Under the pieces are notes generated by a model that was not told the origin of the DNA, made no database searches, and saw nothing but the letters and a program-made list of their open reading frames with translations. From positions 3,113,488 through 3,177,487 of the forward strand of contig OZ004585.1 in NCBI GenBank assembly GCA_963924555.1: a stretch of DNA of 64,000 nt. The letters run 5' to 3'. Made by a program: the position numbers and the translations under genes. The stretch is from Crambe crambe (taxonomy: Eukaryota; Porifera; Demospongiae; Poecilosclerida; Crambeidae). Positions 43,486 to 64,000 of the stretch are shown here, in pieces. How positions within the stretch are numbered: the stretch's first letter is position 1; the number at the start of each line of letters is the position of its first letter.

Positions 43486-45246
43486 ATGGGTGCTAGAGAA
43501 AGCGGTGTTCATGATGATGAATCTACTAGTACAGACGTGTACATTCTGAAAAACCTCGAGAAAAGGATGAAGGGGTGTGAAGGAAAGTGTATTCAAATCG
43601 TAATAACAGGAATGACAGGGGTAGGGAAGTCTACCCTTACTAACTCTTTGACTGGCCTGAACGAATGTACAGTAGGTGATTCTACAAATGAGCAAACAGT
43701 CAGAAGTAAGAAAGTCGCTTTTGTGGTTCAAAACAATGAAATCTCTGTGTGGGATACACCTGGGTTCCAAAACAGTGCTGAAGATGATAGATATCTAAAT
43801 GATATAGCTATAAACACATGTTTTTGTAAGGGAGGGTGTGATGTCTTACTCTATGCTATAAATATGACACAAACACGTTGTGAAGAAAACTTTGAGGACT
43901 TTGAAACAATGTGCATGCTCTCCAAAGAATTTGGTAAAGCTATATGGAAAAATGCTGTTATAGTCTTGACCAATGCTAACATGTGTATCGACTTGTTTTT
44001 CTCTAACTCGGGTAGGGAATTGAAAAAACAATTCTCTGGCAAGCTGAAGGAATGGAGAGAAAAGTTATACCAGTATTTAATAACCAAGGTAGAGCTAAGT
44101 GAAGAAGTGGTTAAAACTATCCAAATAGTACCTGCTGGAATTGCCAATGAGGAAAGGTTAAAAACAGACCCTGAGGGTATGTTTTGGATCAACAATTTGT
44201 GGCTTTCCATAATGCTTGCTGCCAAGCCTGACGTGCAACCCATCCTCGTAAATGTTCTTTTATACAAGCTGTTTGAGAAAACCATGATTTGTGGTAAAAC
44301 TTTGGTAAGCTTCATAAGGAAACATCAGTCAATATACACTAATCAAGCTATTGCACTGAATCCTTCTACTTCCTTTACCGAAGAGAGCATGGTTGGTCTT
44401 GCTTGTAGCTTCTTACATCTCCAAAAGTATTTATTGAAATATCTTCCCAAATTGGATCATAACCTCTTACAAAGTGAAGATCCCTCCAATGACATTGTAC
44501 TGAATTACTGGAAGAGTATTAGTTCATCTGTCGATATTGTAGTAGCCGGTGGAGAAGGATCAGGAAAAACAGCCCTCATAAATTCCTTATTTTATGGCAA
44601 AGAAAAAATTCGTGAAGGACATACACTAGAAGGTAGCACTACTAATGTGTCTGTGAGTGCCACAATCAAGTTTGAAACAATAGAGTGCCGTGTATGGGAT
44701 TCTCCAGGTGTACAAGTACCTCAATGTCTTGAAAAGATAAGACAGAATTGTGGCATGAACAAAATAGGTCTTTTCATGTTTTGTATTGGAATTATGGAGA
44801 AAAGGCAGGACATTTTCCAAAATATCGAGCTTTTTACTCAAGTACTTGGAGAAGATGTCTGGAAGCATACAATCATAGTGCTTACATTTGCCAATAGTAA
44901 TGTATATGATCAAGACCTTGAGACCGTGATAGGTTTATATGCAGAGATGGTCAAAGAGAAGTTGGCAATGTTGAATCAAGAAGTTAGTGTGGCTATCAAA
45001 ATTGTTTGTTCTGGTTACCACAACAACCACTTTATCCCTGGCGATCCTGAGAAAACATTTTGGGCAGTCAATTTGTGGATGAACATGATATCTGTGGCTC
45101 AAACTAAGTATCAACCGGCACTTATCCAAATACTAAACAGTAGCATCTCTTATGTTTCACAATGTGAATCTGACTTCAAACAGCGACTTGTACGGCTATT
45201 ATATGACATCATGAAAGAACAAAAGCTGACACTATGCCACATTTAA
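43486..45246 (+). CDS. Tandem-domain AIG1/GIMAP-like GTPase
   Basis: Single-exon 586-aa protein with two consecutive AIG1-type G domains. Domain A: P-loop GMTGVGKST (42-50), WDTPG (89-93), VLTNAN (160-165), PAGIA (216-220). Domain B: P-loop AGGEGSGKTA (354-363), WDSPGV (404-409), VLTFAN (465-470), CSG (508-510). Domain B has DSPG rather than DTPG. There is no hydrophobic C-terminal segment, unlike its divergent neighbour, so it may be soluble or recruited by partnering. An internal pseudo-dimer is plausible because AIG1/Toc GTPases dimerise through their G domains. The ATG at 43486 is the first in frame and gives a full N-terminus. Confidence 0.87.
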   Translation: MGARESGVHDDESTSTDVYILKNLEKRMKGCEGKCIQIVITGMTGVGKSTLTNSLTGLNECTVGDSTNEQTVRSKKVAFVVQNNEISVWDTPGFQNSAEDDRYLNDIAINTCFCKGGCDVLLYAINMTQTRCEENFEDFETMCMLSKEFGKAIWKNAVIVLTNANMCIDLFFSNSGRELKKQFSGKLKEWREKLYQYLITKVELSEEVVKTIQIVPAGIANEERLKTDPEGMFWINNLWLSIMLAAKPDVQPILVNVLLYKLFEKTMICGKTLVSFIRKHQSIYTNQAIALNPSTSFTEESMVGLACSFLHLQKYLLKYLPKLDHNLLQSEDPSNDIVLNYWKSISSSVDIVVAGGEGSGKTALINSLFYGKEKIREGHTLEGSTTNVSVSATIKFETIECRVWDSPGVQVPQCLEKIRQNCGMNKIGLFMFCIGIMEKRQDIFQNIELFTQVLGEDVWKHTIIVLTFANSNVYDQDLETVIGLYAEMVKEKLAMLNQEVSVAIKIVCSGYHNNHFIPGDPEKTFWAVNLWMNMISVAQTKYQPALIQILNSSISYVSQCESDFKQRLVRLLYDIMKEQKLTLCHI

Positions 45247-46101
45247 GTTTCTATAGTTTGTACATTTTTTTAAATTCGGATCTTTATGTATTATCTATTT
45301 TGACATGCAAGTCCTGAGAGTAACAAAAAAGGGAGATTATAACTTCTTTACATAGGCTTGAGCCAAATAATTTTTATTATTTTATTCCCTATTTTTATAC
45401 ATATTCCCTTGGATACACCAAAAGAAAGTCATTATTCTAATGCTGTTATTGTAACATTAATGAGGTTTTTATAACACAAGATCTTGCTGTTCATATGAAA
45501 ATACTCTTTAGTGGTTCACTCGGTTGGTTATAGCTACTTGGTGTTTTTTTCTTTTTTCTCCAACCTAAAAATTATGATAAATGCCAACATGTTTTGACAG
45601 CCATGCTGCTGTCATCTTCAGGGTTGAACAAAAATCCAAAAAAGAATATAGATAATCTCTGCTTATTATTCTCAGCTAACATGATAAGAATTAGTTCTCA
45701 TAAAATTAGCTTATGAAACAAACCACCAACGTTTCGACCAGAATACTCTAGCCTTCATCAGGGTGAAACGTTGGTGGTTTGTTTCATAAGCTAATTTTAT
45801 GAGAACTAATTCTATTGAATATAGATAATACTCGTTCAGAAGCCCCTGATGAAGGTTTAACCAGCAAAACACTCTTTTCAAAATTATGGGGTAATTATCA
45901 TAAAATTATGCTAGCACATGAGTATTGGCGCATGTGTTAACTTGTGGGAATTTATAGTATCTTTCTCCTGTATGTACATCTAAGAAAATAACTGACGAGA
46001 AACATAATCACACTCTCATAATGCAGCTGAAGAACTGATATGGAAACAAAATGAGGCGGCAGTACATCAATGATACAGCATCATAATTTAATATTTCATT
46101 C
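45247..46101. other. Intergenic between GTPase and CISD3-like gene
   Basis: Contains a foldback at 45687-45813; otherwise AT-rich with no gene recognised. ATTAAA on the minus strand near 46093-46088 could be the CISD3-like poly(A) signal. Confidence 0.45.
45687..45813. mobile_element. ~127-bp foldback element
   Basis: Arms AGAATTAGTTCTCATAAAAT … ACCACCAACGTTTC and GAAACGTTGGTGGT … ATTTTATGAGAACTAATTCT are near-perfect inverted copies of about 47 bp around a short loop with TTCATCAGGG. The CTGATGAAGG string recurs at 45846. Confidence 0.85.
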
Positions 46102-47441
46102 TTAGTTGTGTTCCTGGACTAAGGGAGTTGCATGAGTCCCATCACAAAAAGGTGCAGTCCCCGTCTGCTTGCATCCGCAGAGAAACCCCTCTGGCATCTC
46201 CTCCTCGACTTCAAATTTCAGTGGAGAGAAAGGACTCCCTTTATGACTGCCATCACAGTATGGCTGCTTCTTACTCAGTCCACATCTGCACCAGAAATAC
46301 TTCTTTCCTGGCTTGAGAGACACTTGGAATGGGTCTTTAGAAGCTATGTGACCTATTAACACCATAATTTATTATGACAACATGACATGAACACTATCTA
46401 GGTAAAAGGGTCGAAGGTTCACTACCATGAAGAAGACTAAAGCCCCCCCCCCCCCCCCCCCCCCCCAGAATTTTTGAATCATATAATACATTTGATGAAC
46501 TAATTTTGCAATTATAAAGGAATGGTCAGTTTTATATATGGTGTTTAATGGCCATTTGTATAGTACATGCTTTTAGTAGTGGATCATTCATTCATGCATG
46601 CATATTTAGCCCTAGTCTGGCGGCCCCACCCCCAAGAAAAAGGAGGTAAAGGGTCGGCGCCGCCAGACTAATTTAGCCTAGTCTCGCGGGCCAGACCCTT
46701 TACCAACCGCGAGGGAAGGAAAGAGTCTGGTCAAATCCAATACACGATCTTGTTGTGCACAGTCAGCAATCTTCGGAAGGAGGGGCACGACTATGACGTT
46801 ATTATACATCACGAATTTAGGAAAAATCTGCGCTCTGGATTTCTTAGCGCTACATGGCTGAGCAGGAATATGATTACAGACTGGAGGCGGCTATTCAAGA
46901 GAGTGGGAGGAGGCTTGGAAACAGCTTTCTGGTCAGAAAGTGTCGGAAATTTTTCCAGTGCAACTCCTGCAAGTACCTGGAGCAGTTCTTTGGCTGATGC
47001 ACACCCTGGACCATGCAGCCTTTTCTTTTTCCTATGATCACCAATGAGATCTCTGCATACAAGCAAGCAGCTCATTAACATGACCGTAGATATATCTATG
47101 ACATGACTAAACTCTAGGACTACTCTGTAAGTGCACGCGCGAAAAAATCTGTTTGAGAGCCGTGACGTATCGTGACGTTTTGCGCATGCCCCCCACCAAA
47201 TCTTTGGGCAATTGAAACAAGATCATGTATTGGATTTGACCAGACTCTTTCCTTCCCTCGCGGTTGGTAAAGGGTCGGGCCCGCGAGACTAAATTTAGCC
47301 CCCCAGTTGAAAAAACTTATCTACACCCTTGGTATATACTTTACCTGTTTGATCAGAAGATCTGAGTACTGATTGGTGGATCTCTCTCCTGCGTATACTA
47401 TTCAGGAGCTGTGTAACTGTGCGCCTAAACATCCTCTCCAT
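46102..47441 (-). CDS. CISD3: CISD3-like CDGSH iron-sulfur protein (mitochondrial NEET)
   Basis: Two exons (47441-47345 and 46352-46102, phase 1) encode 115 aa. Exon 1 is an Arg-rich, Ser-containing, amphipathic mitochondrial presequence (MERMFRRTVTQLLNSIRRRE). Exon 2 holds two CDGSH-type 2Fe-2S sites: C54, C56, C65, H69 (WCRCG…YCDGSH) and C91, C93, C102, H106 (LCGCK…FCDGTH), the double arrangement typical of CISD3/MiNT rather than CISD1/2. No transmembrane segment is present, as in CISD3. The likely role is 2Fe-2S and redox handling in the mitochondrial matrix. A shorter start (MVLIG) exists in the unspliced sequence but lacks the presequence. The intron contains a TA-flanked element and a C homopolymer. 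It is head-to-head with the aminopeptidase gene. Confidence 0.88.
46443..46467. repeat. C homopolymer (~25 bp)
   Basis: A pure C run in the CISD3-like intron. Length is uncertain in any assembly. Confidence 0.95.
46615..46668. mobile_element. ~54-bp mini foldback with GTCTGGCGG termini
   Basis: GTCTGGCGGCCCC and GCGCCGCCAGAC termini are flanked by TA on both sides and share the GTAAAGGGTCGG string with the adjacent larger element. It looks like an internally deleted relative. Confidence 0.65.
46681..47289. mobile_element. ~609-bp TIR element in the CISD3-like intron
   Basis: Terminal inverted repeats of about 75 bp (GTCTCGCGGGCC…AAATCCAATACA at the left, complement at the right) are flanked by TA. 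The interior has no transposase; an open frame at 46750-47037 shows no recognisable domain. Non-autonomous DNA transposon. Confidence 0.85.
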
Positions 47442-47550
47442 AAAAATTGGTAAAGAGCGCCAATACAATAGGCCTCGTAATATGGTTAATGTACGTGACG
47501 TTATCTACATCCACGTGGTCGACTTCATTCTGTGGATCTACAAGGCAGAC
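47442..47550. promoter_or_regulatory. Bidirectional promoter region of the CISD3-like/aminopeptidase pair
   Basis: About 109 bp separate the two start codons. It contains TACGTGACGTTATC (CRE-like TGACGT) and no TATA box, consistent with a housekeeping bidirectional promoter. The factor is a guess. Confidence 0.5.
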
Positions 47551-57866
<10,316 letters not shown>

Positions 57867-58715
57867 ATAGTTAAAACTAGTCATTGCCAATGCATCATGC
57901 ATGTTCTTTGTCAATATTATACATAATTCACAAGAAATAAACATGTTGAAATTAATGGTCTAATGGAATGCAAATTGTCATCCTAGTTAAATTTCATTCA
58001 TGTTATATAACCCCAACACATTCTTCATAACCTTAAGCCAGGTGTGCCATTATTAAATTACATAATACTTCAAATTCTCCTCTGAAGTATTATGGTTCTA
58101 TCCATTTTATTTAATAGCCACAACACAGCAGTGAATTGAGTTTCCAATGTTTCCCGGTAGGTCACCCTATCTGGATAAATAAACTTCAAAAAAGTGGACT
58201 GGCATTGATTGAATTAAGTTCTCATGTATACACTTAAGCACCTTGTTTGAAAGTGTACACTCTTTAGTTTTGATATCACTTTTCCTGGCAGTAGTACTTC
58301 AAATTCCAGGAATCATGTTATAGTGTTGATAGTTGATAAATAACAAGATTAGAGTAGATAACAGCTACAGAATCTTTGTAACAAATGTGGAATTTACTTC
58401 CTTATTATAGAAGCTAGTCACCCAGCTCCTCTTACTTGGTAGTCCAAGTCATGTGTTTGATACATGATAGTGTATATGTGAAGTTGCTACGTGAATGTGC
58501 ATATTTGTTTATTGCTTATCTTCATGTCTTTCATCCTTCTTTACATTGCTGTCGTCAATATAATTTGCAGCAAGAGCTGCACTTGCAACCTGATATGTAG
58601 ACCCTTTACCTGTTATGTGAAACTCTTAATCAATAGTAATAGTACATATAAAGAAAGTATTGGTTTGCATGTGTGTATTGGAGCCTATAGCTACACTAGC
58701 TAATTCTCAGTCATT
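57867..58715. other. Intergenic between aminopeptidase and receptor pseudogene
   Basis: AT-rich; contains the likely poly(A) signal AATAAA at 57936-57941 for the aminopeptidase. No other gene, RNA or element recognised. Confidence 0.5.
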
Positions 58716-61700
58716 TTACTTTTCCCGCTCTTCAGCTGCTAAAAACAGCTCAGCATCTGCTTCATTATCTTCAGCTTCTATGTCTATGTATCCATCTGTG
58801 TTTGCATTTTTCTTCCTGATCTTTGAGACTAAGTTTGGAATCTTGCAGTTGTAGCCACAATGAAACAGCAATATCAGAAGTAGTACAAAGAGTGCTAAAC
58901 TCACTAAGATGTAGGCTGCAACTGAAGAGGTCCAAAGAAAATATAGCATTCTATTATCAGCCAATAGTCCACCATGAAAAATATGTCTACCGATCCAATC
59001 AAATAGTTTTTGAATGGATGAGAGTATGAGAATGAATATTATGATGATCATTCGATGAAATATTGCTAGCTCCTTGCAGAATGGTGCTGACTGTAAACAG
59101 AGTTAGTGTAATCCAGAGGCGGAGTCCAAACCAGAACCTCCACTTATCCTTGAAGGGACCACCATAAGCATCAATAAAGGGCTTAAATTTGTTGATTACT
59201 CTGAACCTCATGAAGCAGTAAGAGAATGTGCAGACCATAGTGTAAGGAAGCAGAAATAGTGCTGTGAATATCATTGTGAGGAATAGATAGAGACTATGTA
59301 TGCCATGGCCATAATCTTCACCATTATAGAACCACACTGCCTGTCCTGGACTAATATTTGAATGATCTGTTACCAAATATAGCATGGTATAGCTGAGAAT
59401 ACTGATCACTGTATGTACTGCCCCGAGGAAGGCATCTGCATTATTGCTGCTGCCACTCTGGTGAATGTTGTCAACCTTTGTGGAAGTTCGGCACACTGAT
59501 TGATAATGTCCTTTCTTACCACATTTTCGGCAGCTGACATCTCGTGCTGGGCAGTGTTGTCTGTCATGAAGGGGTGATTTCCCACATCTGTAACAAGATG
59601 ATTGCTTATCACTGTTCGAGGGTTTCACCTTGTGGGTATAACTTTTCTGGGAATAGCTTTTTTTCCTTTGGATAGCTCCAATAGGGAGGTCAGATACTTC
59701 TAATGCTTTCCCTCTGACTAGAGAATTGTTGCTGATGTACAGCTTCACTCTGTCTTGCTTGTGTGATGGCTTTTTCCAATGTCAGTGAGGGGTCCAACTG
59801 CAGTTTTTCTGATAACTTGGCATTGCTTATCCCCACCACCAATCTGTCTCTGATCATCTCATCATGGAGGACACCATATGTGCAGTGTTCTGCTAGAGCA
59901 TACAATGCAGTGATAAAGGAATCGACTCCTTCACCTCTTTCTTGTTTCCTCATGTTAAACTTCGCTCTCTCATAGATTACATTTCTTTTTTTCACAAAAT
60001 GATTGTCAAATTTTGCCTTTACTTGTTCGTATGCTTTTTTATCATCCTCTGATAAATTTAGCGATCGGAAAATGTCATCGGCCTTGTCACCCATTGAATA
60101 TATGAGAGTATTGACCTGTGCTTCCTCATCTTTGGTATCCAACCCGGACGCTTTCCTGAATCGTTCAAAACGACGTATCCACTTTGGCCACTCATCTGGC
60201 TTAAAGCTAAAGGTCTCGGGAGGTGCTACTTGATAGGTTGTGGTTATCATCACATGGTCAGTCTTAGGCCTGACTGTTGGGGGGTCCACTGTTACAGGAG
60301 TTGGGGTTGGCGATCTTGACATCTTAGAAATATTGTTTGTAGAGGTTTGACACCGCTGCCACCATGTAGTATTAGGCAATTACTCAATAGATTAATTAAG
60401 ATATAATGATAGAGAAAGCACACAGCATATGGTATATAACTCTCAAGTCCCGTGATACAACATGACATAACATGACATCACTAATAGCTAAATGATTACA
60501 TATTACCACACAAGTACAACAGTACATAGTACAAAAGGTCTCACTACAGAAAGAACTTGCACTGAGGAATTAGCTACTACAAGATTCGAAATCCTGATGG
60601 AATATTTTGATGTAATAATTATTCCAATGACAATGCTCCATAGATACACTGAACTGGAATCCTGTTTTAGCTGTAGGGGTCATTCCCTTGTAAAAACATA
60701 GAGGGAAGCCAAGGTCAAGGTTAAGTAAAGATATTCCCACCAGTAAGAAGGTCGCATATGGTCCATGATAGTCTTCTGTTAGCCTATCCATTGATAGCCC
60801 CAGTATGTTGGCATAAAATATGACTCCATTGATGGTGCCTGTGGCTACAGTGAGTCGTAATGCAAAGAGAAGCACTACTAGAATGATTCCAACTAAGGCA
60901 TACATTGGGAGAGTGAGGAGATAGAGATCAGTATAGTTATAACACACCTCAGATCCAAACACCGCACTATAATTTTTCTTGCATTGACCACATAAGATTC
61001 CAGTGCGATTATTGAGACAGGATATATCTATAATAGAATCATTCAGTATGAAACTGTGAAAGTTTGGGCCACAGTGGTTGGGTGGACAATTGCTGGTAAA
61101 CAAAATGGTTGAATTCCTCTTATATCCAGTCCAGTAATTTGACAGACTTCTAATGATTCTAGTATCAATATTGCACTTGTATCCATGGCTATGGAGGACA
61201 TGTGTGCAATTACAATAACCTTCTTCAGATAATTGAAAACCCAGAGGACAGTATGCATTAATGTGCACATAAAATTTGACAGGAACCTTGTTAGATCTGT
61301 AGCAGTATATAATAGCACAAATACTTTCCTCTTCCTAGTTTCCGAACACTGCTATTATTGTGGAGTTATTCTTGTGTAATGAAGTGTCGAGATATCCAAT
61401 CCTTAAATCACTATTTGAACAGCTTACTTGCCGTACACTGAACACATGGTCATAGGAATAAGATATAGTGATAGCTTTTTCCCTGGGATAGGTATGAAAA
61501 TTTGCTGCATAAGGAACAACTGATAGCAGTAGATAATCAGTGTATGTGCACTGCCATTTCTGTCCATGTAACTGCCAGCATATCCCATTGGGAAGAGATG
61601 TGAATTTGTCAAATTCGTTCATTTCTTTCAATATAGTGTCAAACACTGTGCTGTATGCAAATTGTATGTGTGAATGCAAAGGATTACGATCCCAATCACC

Positions 61701-63496
61701 AAATCCAATCAAGAATTTTGGTGATGGAGAGAGTCGAGTGAAAAATAATGAAGGAGCAAATAAAGAGTTGGGTGCATTTAAGTAATTGGTGTTATTTGTG
61801 AAGTAGAGTGCAATTTCCATTTTGGTGATATTATCCAATGAATAAACTCTCTGGGGCAGTATTTGTATTGAACTTTCTGCTGATACATATAAGGCACTTC
61901 CTCGAACAGCCTTGTTATTATAGAATCTAGCCTCCACAGGTTCCTTCAAGAATATGGTGGATGAATGTTCAAGAGATATCCCACCTCTTTCAGTGTAGGA
62001 ACCATATGCACCATACATAGTCAGGCTTCCAGAAATGGTCAAAATTACTAGCTGTAACCTCCATTGTTGCCCCTCGCTTTATTGCAAAGTAATTGTTTCC
62101 ATTCAGGGTAATGTTTGCACTTCTAAACGTCATAGCAGTTTCAGGCCATAGGGATGGATCATCATAGTGCATGTAGGCATTAACAATATGAATGTGACAG
62201 CGTCCAGGTTGAAAACCAGGTTTGATTTGCCAGAAAATGTTCTTGTATTCACCCACTTTACTCAAATGGCCTGAACTAGACCCAAGGTATTTTAAGCACC
62301 AAGATGTATTTTCCAGTGTAGTTTGATGTGATGACCAGGAATTTGCTGAAATAAATAGCACAATATTTATATAAGAATCGGACAGTTTCACATCACTGTG
62401 GGTATACAGTACAAATGCAATGTTCTTTATTAGGAGTGATTTTTTCTCTTCTGTAATTACCTTGTCATAGAAATGCTTTACACAATTATAGCGATACACA
62501 ATATTCAATGGCATGTGAAGGAAATAACAATTGGGCTCAGGAAATAAGCTGCTTTCATTTGAGCAAAATTCATAGGGGATACCTTGGAATGTGACCTGGG
62601 AATCAGTCATGGTACACGATACTAATACCTATTTTGGGGCCTGTCCAAATTGGTGAAGAGCCAGTTGGTTTCATACTCATTTCGACATTTGCTTCAAATT
62701 TTTGCTGTGATAGTAATAGAGTGAACCATCCAGTGAGCTGTGATATCGCCATATTGCTGCTGATGACACTATTCCAGACTGTATCAAACTGAATAGTGTA
62801 TGGCATTTCCAGTGTTGAGTTATTCGTAATGTGTAGATTGCATTTTGAGTTTGAAGGTGTCATTATAAAAGTAGTGTCAATGTAGTAGAGGAGAGTTCTC
62901 ATATTGGGCACAATAATAGAAGCTATGTTGATACTGATACTGCTATGACCACAAAAGTTCACTCCTATTATGCTGAACTCACTACTGGTATTCGATCTCT
63001 GATGGGGAATCAAGTTATTTAATGTCAAATTATAGCAGTGGTTGAAAAGGAATGCCGTTTTTGTATTATTGTACTTATACCGTAAGAAGTGGCCAGTATT
63101 ATTAATATACCGTACAGCTGGTGCTGGAATAACACCTGCACAATCATTGAACACAACTGAACTGATGGTGAGATTAGAGATATTGAAGAAGCCAAATCCC
63201 CCAGATCCTGGGAGGCATTGAACCTTGATATGATCATGTCCATTCTCAAATAATTTTTGCGATGGTGCAATTGTTATGTTAGAGGTATTTTCAATCAGAT
63301 AAAATGAGTGCTGTCCATCAATCACAAAAGATTTGTTAAGCTCAAGGTTGGTATTAGGAGGGACAGTTCCACTAGGAGAACACAGATACTTCATCCGACT
63401 TCCACCATCTTTAATGGACACAGTTTCAGTTGAACATCTATTGGCTAGTACACTCAGAAACACGATAGCCAGATAAGCTACCAAGCACTCACCCAT
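58716..63496 (-). pseudogene. Receptor-family pseudogene interrupted by an LTR-gag fragment
   Basis: Minus strand. A signal peptide (MGECLVAYLAIVFLSVLA), a long glycosylation-rich ectodomain with poorly conserved beta-helix repeats, a Cys-rich block (YCPLGFQ…YCNCTHV; GILCGQCKKNYSAVFG), membrane helices and a charged tail follow the layout of the intact receptors. Lesions: frameshift near 62605, frameshift near 62035, in-frame TAG at 61337-61335, frameshift near 60670 within the membrane domain, an inserted retroelement fragment (about 60548-59411), and a frameshift near 59075. Downstream the frame runs to EEREK at 58716. Several frameshifts sit in homopolymers, but the stop codon and insertion argue for real decay. 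It is strongly diverged from the 1450-aa pair, so it is an older branch of the family. Confidence 0.85.
59411..60548 (-). mobile_element. Truncated LTR retrotransposon (5' LTR + gag) inside the receptor pseudogene
   Basis: The 5' LTR spans 60548-60365 (184 bp) with inverted tips TGTAGT…ACTACA, followed directly by a primer-binding-site-like TGGTGGCAGCGGTG. A gag-like protein starts at about 60322 with a retrotransposon gag region (PDEWPKWIRRFERFRKASGL) and ends in two zinc knuckles (CYRCG…CPARDVSCRKCGKKGHYQSVC). A frameshift lies near 59715. Protease, reverse transcriptase, integrase and the 3' LTR are missing. This fits the Ty3/gypsy or related LTR class; it is an old, inactive fragment. Confidence 0.8.
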
Positions 63497-64000
63497 GACT
63501 ATAGTAGTAACTGTACTTTTAGCTAGCTACATTAATTCATTGATTTTATAGCTTTTCCATGCATGGATGCAAGTGAGCTGAGTTTGGGTGTGGTTGGGCT
63601 GTACTAGTACACTGCAAAAATGAAATTATTTTAACAAACCTACTTAGTTAATCATTTGAAGTCTGTCAAAATGTCTGGTGAATATAACAAACTGTTTGGT
63701 TGTTTCAATGATGATTAATCTTGCCTAACAGTTATGTTTATTGAAATAACAATTCTGTGTATTCATAAACGATGGTTATCTCTCATTTAGGCATGTTTAA
63801 AGGTGTTACAGTCTGTTCTCTCTAATAGTCCACCACTGGGTATGGGTCATTGAAGTGGACTATTACAGGTATTGGACTATTAAAGTGACCATTGAAAAAC
63901 ATAGTAAATATTCATAATAATAATCATCATAATCAGAAAGCATATCACTATCAATAGTCTCTGTGGCAGTCTCTGAGACAGGAGTGAAGAAGTCTCCTAA
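63497..64000. other. 5' flank of the receptor pseudogene to window end
   Basis: AT-rich. Around 63810-63900 there is a short inverted pair (AATAGTCCACC…GTGGACTATT) and a related GGACTATTAAAGTGACC, resembling the ends of TA-targeting MITEs seen elsewhere in the window. No gene recognised. Confidence 0.45.

Noticed and set aside
46750..47037. Open frame inside the TIR element considered as a transposase
   Set aside because: Too short, with no catalytic or DNA-binding motif visible; antisense strand equally open.

Overview
The window looks like nuclear DNA of a sponge, most probably a demosponge. It has spliced animal genes with canonical GT-AG introns (a PLEKHG-type RhoGEF, stefins, a CISD3-like protein, a leucine aminopeptidase). 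It also has AIG1/GIMAP-like GTPases and an expanded family of huge single-exon proteins that combine chlamydial-PMP-like beta-helix repeats with a multi-pass membrane domain. AT-rich sequence is packed with foldback elements and MITEs. The taxon is inferred from gene content only; no species is claimed.

Layout. 1-20.4 kb: an 18-exon plus-strand gene for a DH-PH Rho guanine-nucleotide exchange factor. It is open at its 5' end and has a very acidic tail ending in a hydrophobic tail anchor. Its introns carry minisatellites, a nested foldback complex (2938-5678) and several TA-flanked MITEs. Its 4.9-kb intron 4 hosts two minus-strand genes: a short member of the multi-pass receptor family with one frameshift, and a stefin with a tandem-repeat N-terminal extension. 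20.5-27.5 kb: two scrambled receptor pseudogenes with internal inversions flank a complete three-exon stefin. 27.9-40.7 kb: two near-full-length tandem paralogues (1450 and 1446 aa, minus strand) of the beta-helix/multi-pass receptor family, each behind a TATA box. 42.0-45.3 kb: a divergent pair of AIG1/GIMAP-like GTPase genes about 70 bp apart. 46.1-57.9 kb: a head-to-head pair for two probable mitochondrial proteins, CISD3-like (minus) and M17 leucine aminopeptidase (plus), with start codons about 110 bp apart. 58.7-63.5 kb: a fourth receptor-family locus, a pseudogene broken by frameshifts, a stop codon and an LTR-gag fragment.

How the parts relate. The recurring theme is the receptor family: two intact genes, one nearly intact, and three decayed or rearranged copies within 55 kb. 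It is a birth-and-death cluster of cell-surface proteins, lying beside GTPases of a class linked to immunity in other eukaryotes. The two intact paralogues are almost identical over the first ~290 residues and in the membrane domain but differ clearly in the middle of the beta-helix, a mosaic pattern expected from gene conversion plus diversification. A role in recognition (self/non-self or microbial) is an inference, not shown by sequence. The other genes are conserved housekeeping or signalling genes.
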